Assembly (NCBI GenBank): GCA_016841605.1
Contig: JAENYV010000005.1
Span: forward strand, 198,552-262,551
Direction of reading: 5' to 3'
DNA: 64,000 bases
From: Dethiobacter alkaliphilus
Lineage (GTDB): Bacteria > Bacillota > Dethiobacteria > DTU022 > UBA8154
Part shown: piece after piece, positions 8,945-18,120 of the stretch
Layout: each line of letters begins with the position of its first letter
Position numbering within the stretch: position 1 is the stretch's first letter
Made by a program: the position numbers and the translations under genes
The notes under the pieces: model-generated
The model's input: only the letters and a program-made list of their open reading frames with translations
Told to the model about the DNA's origin: nothing
The model's database searches: none

Positions 8945-10354
8945 ATGACAATTAATTTCGAATTAATTGTTGAGCAGTCTCAAAAACTGATTATGACGCC
9001 GGCTCTTCAGCAGGCTATTGCCCTTTTGCAATTCTCAACACCTGAACTGCAGGATTTTATTCAGAATGAAATGATTAATAATCCTCTTCTCGATACACAG
9101 GAAGATGAGACTGAGCAGGAAAAAGAAGAAAAGTGCCTTGAAGAGAGGGATGATCCCGCTCTTTTTTCCCGGGATAATTCTTTTGACTGGAATGATTATT
9201 TCAGCGAAGAGGCGGTTTATTTTCGAGAAAGGAAAATCTCCGTCCGGACAGAGCAGGAACCCGTTCCACTTGATCGGTATAATTTTAACGATAAAAATTT
9301 GGCTGAACATTTGCTTTTTCAACTGCAATTCTCCATGCTGGATAAAGAAGAATTACGTATTGGAGAATATTTAATCGGTAATATGGATTCATATGGTTAT
9401 CTCCGAGGAGACTTGGGCGAACATGCCCGTTATCTCCAGGTAACCGAGGAGAAGATGTTGGGTGTGCTGCGAGTTATTCAGACTTTTGAACCATCGGGAG
9501 TCGGAGCCAGGAATTTGGAGGAATGTCTTCTTATCCAGATAGGGAATCGTCCTGATGCACCTCCTCTGGCAAAAACGCTGGTGGAGAAATTTTTAACGGA
9601 AATTGCCGGGGGAAAATACCGTTTTATATCCCGTAAAGTGGGTATTTCTCTGAAAGAGCTTCAGGAGTTGCTTGATTTTATCCGTACGTTAAACCCAAAA
9701 CCGGGAGCGTGCCTGGGCGGAGCCGAGAAGGTAAGGTATATTGTTCCCGACGTCCTGGTGGAAAAGGTCGACGGAGAATATCATATTACTATTAACGATA
9801 ATATCCCCAATCTTTGTATTAATTCCTATTACCGGAATCTTTTTATGCACGGCAGCGAAGAAAATGTGCAGGGCTTTCTTAAAAAGCGCCTTGATAGCGC
9901 CTTGTGGCTAATAAGGAGTATTGAACAGAGGCGGATTACACTTTACAGGGTGACTCAAGAAATCATCCGTATCCAGGAGGCTTTTTTAGAGCACGGTATT
10001 CATTATTTAAAACCTCTGACACTGAAAGAAGTTGCTGAATTTCTCGAAATGCATGAATCCACCGTTTGTCGGGCTACGGCCAACAAATATGTGCAGACTC
10101 CCCGGGGACTATATTCCCTGAAATTTTTCTTTTCCGGTGGGCTTTGTGGTATTGAAGGTGATGTTTACTCTGTCATGAGTATTAAATCATACCTTAAAGA
10201 GTTAATTCAGGGTGAAAAACCTACTGCCCCCTATAGTGACCAGGAAATAGAGTCCTTACTTAAAAAAGAGGGAATTAATGTTTCCCGCCGGACGATTACC
10301 AAGTATCGTAAGGAGATGGGTATTCCGCCTTCTTTTAAAAGACGACGGGTTTAA
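8945..10354 (+). CDS. rpoN: RNA polymerase sigma-54 factor
   Basis: Sigma-54. Region I at the N-terminus is Gln/Leu-rich (SQKLIMTPALQQAIALLQFS), followed by an acidic stretch (residues 50-100), the core-binding region (100-290), the HTH (about 358-380, LTLKEVAEFLEMHESTVCRA) and the RpoN box at the C-terminus (SRRTITKYRKEMGIP), which reads the -24 element. All parts look intact, so promoters with GG and GC at -24/-12 and AAA+ activators should exist in this genome; none were recognised here. Strong ribosome site GGTGGGGAGG at 8923-8932. The gene ends in the hairpin terminator at 10432-10480. rpoN beside cggR is a common arrangement in Peptococcaceae-type Clostridia. Confidence 0.96.
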   Translation: MTINFELIVEQSQKLIMTPALQQAIALLQFSTPELQDFIQNEMINNPLLDTQEDETEQEKEEKCLEERDDPALFSRDNSFDWNDYFSEEAVYFRERKISVRTEQEPVPLDRYNFNDKNLAEHLLFQLQFSMLDKEELRIGEYLIGNMDSYGYLRGDLGEHARYLQVTEEKMLGVLRVIQTFEPSGVGARNLEECLLIQIGNRPDAPPLAKTLVEKFLTEIAGGKYRFISRKVGISLKELQELLDFIRTLNPKPGACLGGAEKVRYIVPDVLVEKVDGEYHITINDNIPNLCINSYYRNLFMHGSEENVQGFLKKRLDSALWLIRSIEQRRITLYRVTQEIIRIQEAFLEHGIHYLKPLTLKEVAEFLEMHESTVCRATANKYVQTPRGLYSLKFFFSGGLCGIEGDVYSVMSIKSYLKELIQGEKPTAPYSDQEIESLLKKEGINVSRRTITKYRKEMGIPPSFKRRRV

Positions 10355-10431
10355 TAATGAAATGCCGAGTGCGGTTGCTTAAAAAAAAGAAAATATTGCT
10401 TTTTCCTCGAAATAATGGAGTATGAAAGAGG

Positions 10432-10480
10432 AAAATGGGTCCAAAAAAGGCCATGCGGGACTTTTTTGGACCCATTTTTT
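10432..10480 (+). terminator. rpoN terminator, overlapping cggR promoter region
   Basis: Perfect 18-bp inverted repeat: left arm 10432-10449, right arm 10461-10478, 11-base loop, and the T-run reaches 10480. This is a strong intrinsic terminator for rpoN. Its right arm also covers the place where the -35 of the next promoter should lie. Confidence 0.85.
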
Positions 10481-10490
10481 GTTGTATAAT
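10456..10490 (+). promoter_or_regulatory. Putative cggR operon promoter with CggR-like half-operator
   Basis: A perfect TATAAT lies at 10485-10490. The 17-base-spaced -35 would be the T-run at 10462-10467, which is poor. The sequence CGGGAC-N6-GGAC at 10456-10471 resembles one half of the CggR operator known from Bacillus subtilis (CGGGAC-N6-TGTC) and sits exactly on the -35. Transcription would start only about 15 bases before the cggR start codon, giving a very short leader. Confidence 0.5.
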
Positions 10491-10511
10491 GGTGTCAGGA
10501 GTTGTGATGTT

Positions 10512-11576
10512 ATGATATTGGGACTTCAAAAAGACTATTTAAATCTTATCGTGCCGGAACTTCCGGAACTCCTGGTAAAACGTTACCAATTACTGAGAAA
10601 GATTTATTATTCTGCACCTATAGGTCGCCGTCCCCTGGCGGCCTATTTTCAATTGGGAGAAAAGGTTTTAAGGAAAGAAATCGATCTTTTACGGGAACAG
10701 GGTTTGCTGACCGTAGAGCAGCAGGGTATTTCTCTCACTTCTTCCGGAAAAATATTAGTTACCTCTATCACCCCTTCTTTAAAATCGCTGCTGGGTTTAA
10801 CTTCGCTGGAAGAAAGGCTCCTCCAGTTATTAAAGATAAAAAGAGTAATGGTGGTCCCGGGTAATATAGAAACCGATGAAGTGGTTCTTTGGGAGATGGG
10901 CCGGGCTGCGGCAAAGATCCTGAAAGAGTGCCTCGAACCGGAGATGATCCTGGCCATTTCCGGGGGGACCTCTTGTGCGGCTGTTGCCGATATGCTTCCT
11001 GAAGGGCCGGCTCCTTCGGGAATTGAGGTTGTTCCAGCTAGAGGAGGTTTGGGCGAAGTGGTCGATTATCAGGCTAATATTATCGCGGCACGGCTTGCTC
11101 AAAAATTAAAAGCCCGTTATCGTCTGCTCCATCTACCCGATTCTTTGGGGGCGGAAGCACTGCAGATAGTAATGAGAGACGAAAAGATTAAAGAGATTCT
11201 AGAGATGATTAACTCGGCAAAAGTTTTAGTTCACGGGATCGGGACTGCAGATGAGATGGCCCGTTGCAGGAATGCAACTCCGGAGGAAATAGAGAAATTG
11301 GCGTATAAAGGGGCTGTGGGAGAAGTTTTTGGATTATTTTTTAATGCCCAAGGGGAAATTGTCGATCGCATTCCCGGACTGGGGCTTTACTTGGAAGATA
11401 TGAACAGGCACGTTAAACATGTCATTGTCGTTGCCGGAGGCCGAAGAAAAGCCGAGGCTATTATTTCCATCGTGGGGAATCATCCCCATGATCTCCTGGT
11501 GCTGGATGAGGGAGCTGCCAGGAGGATTCTGGAAATTGCAGAGGGGGGAGAAGCGACTGTATCGTCCGGGGAATAA
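10512..11576 (+). CDS. cggR: Central glycolytic genes regulator CggR (SorC/DeoR-type)
   Basis: Repressor of the gap operon, with an N-terminal winged HTH (about residues 20-70) and a C-terminal SorC-type sugar-phosphate-binding domain. The sensor domain shows AISGGTSCAAVAD, VPARGGLGEVVDYQANIIAARLA and a phosphate-loop-like VAGGRRKAEAI. In Bacillus, fructose-1,6-bisphosphate relieves repression. The open frame extends up to 10422, but that part crosses the rpoN terminator. The ATG at 10512 with AGGAG at 10497-10501 is the real start, giving 354 residues. It is the first gene of a same-strand operon with gap, pgk, tpiA, gpmI and eno. Confidence 0.92.
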   Translation: MILGLQKDYLNLIVPELPELLVKRYQLLRKIYYSAPIGRRPLAAYFQLGEKVLRKEIDLLREQGLLTVEQQGISLTSSGKILVTSITPSLKSLLGLTSLEERLLQLLKIKRVMVVPGNIETDEVVLWEMGRAAAKILKECLEPEMILAISGGTSCAAVADMLPEGPAPSGIEVVPARGGLGEVVDYQANIIAARLAQKLKARYRLLHLPDSLGAEALQIVMRDEKIKEILEMINSAKVLVHGIGTADEMARCRNATPEEIEKLAYKGAVGEVFGLFFNAQGEIVDRIPGLGLYLEDMNRHVKHVIVVAGGRRKAEAIISIVGNHPHDLLVLDEGAARRILEIAEGGEATVSSGE

Positions 11577-11660
11577 GAGGTCTTGTATCGGAATATCGGG
11601 GGGTAAACTTTCAGGTATAAGAAGCGGTAAAAGAAAGAATATTAAGGGAGGCGGAGAATT

Positions 11661-12668
11661 ATGGCGGTGAAAGTGGGGATTAATGGTTTTGGAAGAGTGG
11701 CAAAAGCTTGTTTGAGGGCATCTTTACAGCATCCGGAAGTTGAGGTTGTGGCAATAAACAGTATTCGCGATCCCAAGCTGTTGGCCCATCTGCTCAAGTA
11801 TGATACTGTGTATGGCCCCCTGGAAGCCGAGGTAAAGGCAGAGGGTCAGAGTCTTATAATTGACGGACGTAAGATTACGATTTTGGCTCAAAGAGACCCG
11901 GCTCTCCTGAACTGGTCGGATGTAGGTGCGGATATAATCCTGGAGGCTACCGGTGCTTTTAAAACACAGGAAAAGGCTGGGATTCACCTGAGCGGTGGGG
12001 CAAAGCGCGTTATTATTACCGCTCCGGGTAAAGAAGTAGAACTGACTGTTGTCATGGGGGTTAATGAAAAGGATTATGATCCCCGGAAACATTTTGTCGT
12101 TTCCAACGCTTCCTGCACTACTAATTGTCTGGCTGTTGTGGCGAAAGTTTTGCAGGAAAAAATGGGAATAAAGCGTGCGCTTATGACGACAATTCATTCC
12201 TATACTAATGACCAGAATATCCTGGATATAACCCATAGCGATTTCCGCCGTGCCAGGGCCGCAGCTGTATCTATGATTCCAACCACGACAGGAGCAGCCC
12301 GCAATGTGGGGCTTGTTTTGCCGGCTCTCCAGGGGCGTATTAACGGTACGGCCGTCCGTGTTCCCACTTATACTGTTTCTCTTGTTGACCTGGTCGCGGA
12401 ACTGGAGAAGAGTGCAACAGTAGAAGAAATTAATGCTGCTTTTGAGGAAGCCTCACGTAGTGAACTGAAAGGATATCTGGGGATAACCGATGAGCCTCTT
12501 GTTTCTATTGATTTTAAGCAGAGTAATTATTCCGGTGTAGTAGATGCCCTTTCTACTATGGTATTAGAGGAAAGAATGGTAAAGGTGCTGGCGTGGTACG
12601 ATAATGAGTGGGGATATTCGATGAGAGTGCTCGACCTTGCTGCTTATATGGCAGCGAAAGGTCTGTAA
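11661..12668 (+). CDS. gap: Glyceraldehyde-3-phosphate dehydrogenase
   Basis: Type I GAPDH, 335 residues, with catalytic Cys152 in SNASCTTNC, His179 in TTIHSYTND, and the C-terminal WYDNEWGYS. It interconverts glyceraldehyde-3-phosphate and 1,3-bisphosphoglycerate. Cofactor-site residues are unusual: the third Gly of the Rossmann GxGxxG is Ala14, the Asp that usually follows Asn33 and selects NAD is Ser34, and the Leu-Pro pair of NAD enzymes is Ile190-Thr191. These changes point toward acceptance of NADP as well as, or instead of, NAD (inference). Ribosome site GGGAGG at 11645-11650. It is the second gene of the cggR operon. Confidence 0.96.
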   Translation: MAVKVGINGFGRVAKACLRASLQHPEVEVVAINSIRDPKLLAHLLKYDTVYGPLEAEVKAEGQSLIIDGRKITILAQRDPALLNWSDVGADIILEATGAFKTQEKAGIHLSGGAKRVIITAPGKEVELTVVMGVNEKDYDPRKHFVVSNASCTTNCLAVVAKVLQEKMGIKRALMTTIHSYTNDQNILDITHSDFRRARAAAVSMIPTTTGAARNVGLVLPALQGRINGTAVRVPTYTVSLVDLVAELEKSATVEEINAAFEEASRSELKGYLGITDEPLVSIDFKQSNYSGVVDALSTMVLEERMVKVLAWYDNEWGYSMRVLDLAAYMAAKGL

Positions 12669-12694
12669 AATAAACAGAGGAGTGGAAGTAAACC

Positions 12695-13894
12695 TTGTCC
12701 AAATTAACTGTTAAAGATATTTCTGTGGAGGGGAAGAGGGTTTTTCTGAGAGTGGATTTCAACGTTCCTCTTTCCTCTGAAGGTGAAGTGCTGGATGATT
12801 TTAAGATCCGCGCCGCTCTTCCTACCATTAATTATCTTCTGGAGAAAGGAGCCCGCCTGGTCCTGGCCTCCCATCTGGGACGGCCCAAAGGGAAAGTGGT
12901 TGAAGAGCTTCGTATGGCTCCGGTTGCAGAGCAGCTTTCCCGTCTCCTTGGCCGGGAGGTCCTCTCAGTCCGGGAAGTGGTGGGTGACGAGGTTCAAAAA
13001 GCCATAGACAGTCTGCTTCCCGGTGGTGTGCTTCTCCTGGAAAACCTTCGTTTTGAACCTGGAGAAGAAAAAAACGATCCTGATTTGGCTAAATCTTTTT
13101 CCTACATGGCGGATCTTTTTGTCAACGACGCTTTTGGGACGGCTCACCGCGCTCATGCTTCCAACTGCGGTATTTCCGCTTTTTTACCGGCAGTTGCCGG
13201 TTTGTTGATGGAGAGGGAGCTTCTTTACCTATCCAAAAGCAGAGAAAATCCTTCACGTCCGGTGACAGCTATCCTGGGCGGTAAAAAAGTAGCTGATAAA
13301 ATCGGTGTAATACGCTTTTTTTTGGAGCAGGCCGATTACCTTCTCCTGGGGGGTGCGATGGCCAACACATTTTTACGGGCCCAGGGATTTTCCATGGGAA
13401 GTTCCCTCTATGAAGAGGATAAGCTGGGTGTTGCGGAAGAGATCCTGCAGGAAACGGAAAGCAAAAAGGTGAAAATTCTTTTTCCGGTAGATGTGGTTAT
13501 TACAGAAGAACTTCGTTCCGGAGCTTCTTTTAAAGTGGTGAAAGCAGGAGAAATTCCGGAAGGATGGAGTGCTGTAGACCTGGGAACCGATACGGTGCGG
13601 TTATTTAAAAATGCCATTTCTGCTTCTAAAACGGTAATTTGGAACGGTCCCCTGGGTGCTTACGAGTTTCCACCTTTCAACCACGGAACAGAAGAGATCG
13701 CCAGGGCCGTCGCTTATTCGGGGGCTGAGTCCATTATCGGCGGCGGGGATATCGTTGCAGCCTTACAAGATTTGGGACTTGCGGAAAAGTTTACACACCT
13801 GTCTACCGGCGGCGGGGCTGTTCTTAAATTTTGGGAGGGGAAAACTCTTCCCGGCCTGGATGCTCTCCGGGAAAAAAGTGGAGCAATGCGTTAA
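12695..13894 (+). CDS. pgk: Phosphoglycerate kinase
   Basis: ATP-forming step of lower glycolysis. The N-lobe substrate site shows RVDFNVP, SHLGRPKG and LLENLRF. The C-lobe nucleotide site shows GGGDIVAAL and LSTGGGAVLKFWEG. The length of 399 is standard. The start is TTG at 12695, preceded by GAGG/GGAG about 11 bases upstream. The hinge-proximal motif reads ILGGKKVADKI where many homologues have ILGGAKVSDKI; this is probably neutral. Confidence 0.97.
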   Translation: MSKLTVKDISVEGKRVFLRVDFNVPLSSEGEVLDDFKIRAALPTINYLLEKGARLVLASHLGRPKGKVVEELRMAPVAEQLSRLLGREVLSVREVVGDEVQKAIDSLLPGGVLLLENLRFEPGEEKNDPDLAKSFSYMADLFVNDAFGTAHRAHASNCGISAFLPAVAGLLMERELLYLSKSRENPSRPVTAILGGKKVADKIGVIRFFLEQADYLLLGGAMANTFLRAQGFSMGSSLYEEDKLGVAEEILQETESKKVKILFPVDVVITEELRSGASFKVVKAGEIPEGWSAVDLGTDTVRLFKNAISASKTVIWNGPLGAYEFPPFNHGTEEIARAVAYSGAESIIGGGDIVAALQDLGLAEKFTHLSTGGGAVLKFWEGKTLPGLDALREKSGAMR

Positions 13895-13927
13895 TACGGG
13901 ATAGTATATGAGAGGAGTATTGAGGGT

Positions 13928-14677
13928 ATGAGAGACCCGATGGTGATAGCCAACTGGAAAATGTATAAGACTTTGTCGGAAGCGGTAGAATTCTTTACCC
14001 ATTTCCCCGCAGAGGTTGGGAAAGTCAGCGATGTGGAAACGGTCATCTGCCCTCCGTTTATTTCCCTGGCTGATCTTTCCCGTCTAGTAAAAAATACCTC
14101 TCTGATTCTGGGTGCCCAAAATATGCATTGGGAAAAGGAAGGAGCCTATACCGGTGAGATTTCTCCCCTGATGCTGCAGGAACTGGGAGTAAAATATGTA
14201 ATTATCGGACATTCTGAGCGGAGAAACTTTTTTGGCGAAAGTGACCGGGTGGTCAGGAAAAAGGTAGATGCTGCTTTTAAGAGCGGACTTTTTCCCATTC
14301 TCTGTATTGGAGAGAACTGGGATCAATTTAATAATGGAGAAACAAAAAAAATCTTACAAGAACAGCTATCTTTAGCCCTTGAGCAGCTTTCTCCCAATAA
14401 TAAACTGGTGGTGGCCTATGAACCTGTTTGGGCTATTGGGACAGGGACTCCGGCAACCGGTGAGGTGGCTTCGGGAGTGGCAGGATATATTCGGGGACTG
14501 TTGCGGGATCTGTGGGGAGAAGTTGCGGAGAATGTCCGTATTCTATACGGAGGAAGCGTCAATCCCGATAATATACTGGAATTTACCGGGAAGCCGGATA
14601 TTGATGGCGCCCTTATCGGTGGAAGCAGCCTAAAAGAAAAATTTCTTGCACAAATGGTCAGGGCTGTTTCAAAGTGA
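13928..14677 (+). CDS. tpiA: Triosephosphate isomerase
   Basis: TIM-barrel enzyme linking dihydroxyacetone phosphate and glyceraldehyde-3-phosphate. Catalytic residues are present: Lys in ANWKMYK (about residue 12), His in IIGHSERR (about 98), and Glu in AYEPVWAIGTG (about 168). The flexible loop 6 and the phosphate-binding YGGSV are intact. Length 249 is usual. ATG with GAGG upstream; 33 bases after pgk in the same operon. Confidence 0.97.
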   Translation: MRDPMVIANWKMYKTLSEAVEFFTHFPAEVGKVSDVETVICPPFISLADLSRLVKNTSLILGAQNMHWEKEGAYTGEISPLMLQELGVKYVIIGHSERRNFFGESDRVVRKKVDAAFKSGLFPILCIGENWDQFNNGETKKILQEQLSLALEQLSPNNKLVVAYEPVWAIGTGTPATGEVASGVAGYIRGLLRDLWGEVAENVRILYGGSVNPDNILEFTGKPDIDGALIGGSSLKEKFLAQMVRAVSK

Positions 14678-14693
14678 AAGGAGCGGATAAAAC

Positions 14694-16235
14694 TTGCCCG
14701 ACCGGGAAGAGACTTTGCTAGTACTTATTATTATGGACGGCTGGGGATTAAGGGAAGATGATTATGGAAATGCCATAAGTCTGGCCCGGACTCCCAATAT
14801 AGATTATTATATGCACAAATATCCTTTTACTCGTCTTGCCGCCAGTGGGGAAGCGGTAGGACTGCCCAAAAAACAAATGGGCAATTCCGAGGTCGGGCAT
14901 TTAAACCTGGGTGCCGGAAGAATTGTGTATCAGGATATCCAGCGAATTAACAGAGCTATTGAGGATGAAAGTTTTTTTGTCAATGATACTTTGCTGGGAG
15001 CGATGAGAAAAGTTCGGGAGAGGAAGTCCTCTCTACACCTCATGGGTCTACTTTCCGATGGAGGGGTTCACAGCCACAATACACATCTTTATGCTCTTTT
15101 AAAACTGGCCAATATGTGCGGTCTGGAAAAAGTTTTTGTTCACGCCATCCTGGACGGGAGAGACACTCCGCCATCCAGCGCAGCCGTCTATCTTCGTGAG
15201 CTTGAGCAGGAGCTCTCCCGCCTGGGAACCGGAAAGGTAGCAAGTCTGGCGGGCCGCTATTGGACCATGGACCGTGATCGTCGCTGGAACCGGATAGAGA
15301 AAGCATACCGGCTATATACGGAAGGCCGGGGGCGGAGGGCCGCGGGCAGTCCGGATGCCATAGAGAAGGCTTACGGAGAAGGGGAGACCGACGAATTTGT
15401 TTTACCAACTGTGATCGTCAATGAAGAGAACAGCCCCTTGGCTAGAATAAAATCAGAAGATGTGCTGATATTTTTTAATTTCCGCGCGGACAGGGCCCGT
15501 CAGATCAGCAAAGCCTTTGTAGAAAAACAGTTTGAGGGATTTGACCGGGGTAAACAGCCTCCATTACCTTTTTTTGTTTCTATGACGGAATACGACCAAT
15601 ATTTAAATATACCGGTCATATTTCCTCCTGAATATTTAACCCAAACCCTGGGTGAAGCGGTCTCCATTGCAGGTCTCAAGCAGCTTCGCATTGCGGAAAC
15701 GGAAAAATATGCTCACGTAACGTACTTTTTCAACGGCGGGGTTGAAAAAATATTTCCGGGAGAAGAGAGAATCCTGGTTCCGTCTCCCGATGTTGCTACC
15801 TACGACCTTAAACCCGAGATGAGTGCACCGGAGGTTACAAGAGAAGCACTAAAAGCTTTAGATGCGGGGCAGGCTAATTTCATTGTTATAAATTATGCCA
15901 ATACGGATATGGTGGGACATACCGGCAAACTTGAAGAAACCGTTCAAGCAGTAGAGACAGTGGATCTCGGGGTCGGTATTATAGTGGAAGAGGTGCGCAG
16001 GAAAAGGGGTATTATTCTTATTACTTCAGATCATGGCAACGCTGAAAAGATGTTTGCGGAGGACGGCTCTCCCCATACGGCTCATACCAATAATGATACT
16101 CCTTTTATTCTCATCTCTCCGAATGGAGATTACCGGCTGCCGTCTCGGGGAAAACTTTGTAATGTTGCCCCAACGATTTTAAAGTTGCTTAAAATTCCCA
16201 TTCCGGAAAAAATGACCGGATTATCGTTAATTTAA
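14694..16235 (+). CDS. gpmI: 2,3-bisphosphoglycerate-independent phosphoglycerate mutase
   Basis: Mn-dependent, alkaline-phosphatase-superfamily mutase converting 3-phosphoglycerate to 2-phosphoglycerate. It shows the N-terminal metal site IIMDGWG, the phosphoserine motif GNSEVGHLNLGAGR, DGRDTPP in the transferase domain, NFRADRARQ, and the C-terminal metal site SDHGNAE plus HTAHTNN. The length of 513 is typical. TTG start 17 bases after the tpiA stop, with AAAGGAG at 14677-14683 as the ribosome site. Independence from bisphosphoglycerate and use of Mn are family traits common in spore formers, where activity responds to internal pH. Confidence 0.97.
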   Translation: MPDREETLLVLIIMDGWGLREDDYGNAISLARTPNIDYYMHKYPFTRLAASGEAVGLPKKQMGNSEVGHLNLGAGRIVYQDIQRINRAIEDESFFVNDTLLGAMRKVRERKSSLHLMGLLSDGGVHSHNTHLYALLKLANMCGLEKVFVHAILDGRDTPPSSAAVYLRELEQELSRLGTGKVASLAGRYWTMDRDRRWNRIEKAYRLYTEGRGRRAAGSPDAIEKAYGEGETDEFVLPTVIVNEENSPLARIKSEDVLIFFNFRADRARQISKAFVEKQFEGFDRGKQPPLPFFVSMTEYDQYLNIPVIFPPEYLTQTLGEAVSIAGLKQLRIAETEKYAHVTYFFNGGVEKIFPGEERILVPSPDVATYDLKPEMSAPEVTREALKALDAGQANFIVINYANTDMVGHTGKLEETVQAVETVDLGVGIIVEEVRRKRGIILITSDHGNAEKMFAEDGSPHTAHTNNDTPFILISPNGDYRLPSRGKLCNVAPTILKLLKIPIPEKMTGLSLI

Positions 16236-16286
16236 GGTGTGTCCCCAAACCATAAGAAATTGTTTAACTACAAAATGGAGGTGTAA

Positions 16287-17567
<1,281 letters not shown>

Positions 17568-17652
17568 GTAAAAAAAATCCTCAGGTCTACATAAAGAACC
17601 AGGAAGGCTCCCTTTTAGGGTGGATGAGTACATTTTAACCTGCTATCCCTGC

Positions 17653-17681
17653 TTGCCAGCCTCGTTTTCTTATGATAAAAT
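17653..17681 (+). promoter_or_regulatory. Putative sigma-A promoter for secG
   Basis: TTGCCA at 17653-17658 and TAAAAT at 17676-17681, separated by 17 bases, 47 bases before the secG start. No strong terminator was seen between eno and this site, so secG and hppA may also receive read-through. Confidence 0.5.
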
Positions 17682-17728
17682 AGCCATGGCCTTTTAGCAT
17701 ATTTGTTAAGGAAAAGGGGTGTCATTTT

Positions 17729-17956
17729 GTGAGGCTGGCGTTAATTATTGTTTATGTTATTGTTTGTCTTGGCTTGATCGCTACTGTACTGTTGCAGTCG
17801 GGTCGTAGCGCTGGGCTTTCCGGCGCGATTGCCGGTGGTGCCCAGACCCTCTTTGGTAAAAAAAAGGGTATGGATGATCTTTTGGGCCGAATTTCAACAG
17901 GACTGGCAATTGGTTTTATGATTTTGGCTATTGTCCTTGCTGTATTGGACAGTTAA
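17729..17956 (+). CDS. secG: Preprotein translocase subunit SecG
   Basis: Small inner-membrane part of the SecYEG channel. Two hydrophobic helices (residues 2-22 and about 52-72) are joined by the conserved loop QSGRSAGLSGAIAGGAQTLFGKKKGMDDLLGR. Length 75 is usual. GTG start with AAGGGGTG upstream. secG downstream of eno is common in Firmicutes and says little about shared function. Confidence 0.93.
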   Translation: MRLALIIVYVIVCLGLIATVLLQSGRSAGLSGAIAGGAQTLFGKKKGMDDLLGRISTGLAIGFMILAIVLAVLDS

Positions 17957-18120
17957 AGGATATTTTTGTTCAGGGGTTTCTTTCCACGTGAGGACCCTGT
18001 ACATCAGGGATGCCTGTATGTTATTATTACAAGGAAGGAGGTATTTTTGAGCAAAATACGAAAAACTCAAAAAAAGCCGTAAAAAAAAAGAGGTAATTTA
18101 GAAAAAGGAGGAGGTAAAAA
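17957..18120 (+). promoter_or_regulatory. secG-hppA leader with an 11-codon open frame
   Basis: A CAGGG/CCCTG stem around 17970-18002 is followed by a very good ribosome site (AAGGAAGGAGG, 18031-18041) and a TTG-started open frame of 11 codons (18047-18082, MSKIRKTQKKP, then TAA). The hppA ribosome site follows at about 18105-18114. The mini-frame could be a leader peptide or chance. Confidence 0.35.

Noticed and set aside
10422..10511. Longer N-terminus for CggR
   Set aside because: It would translate through the rpoN terminator; the ATG at 10512 has the ribosome site.
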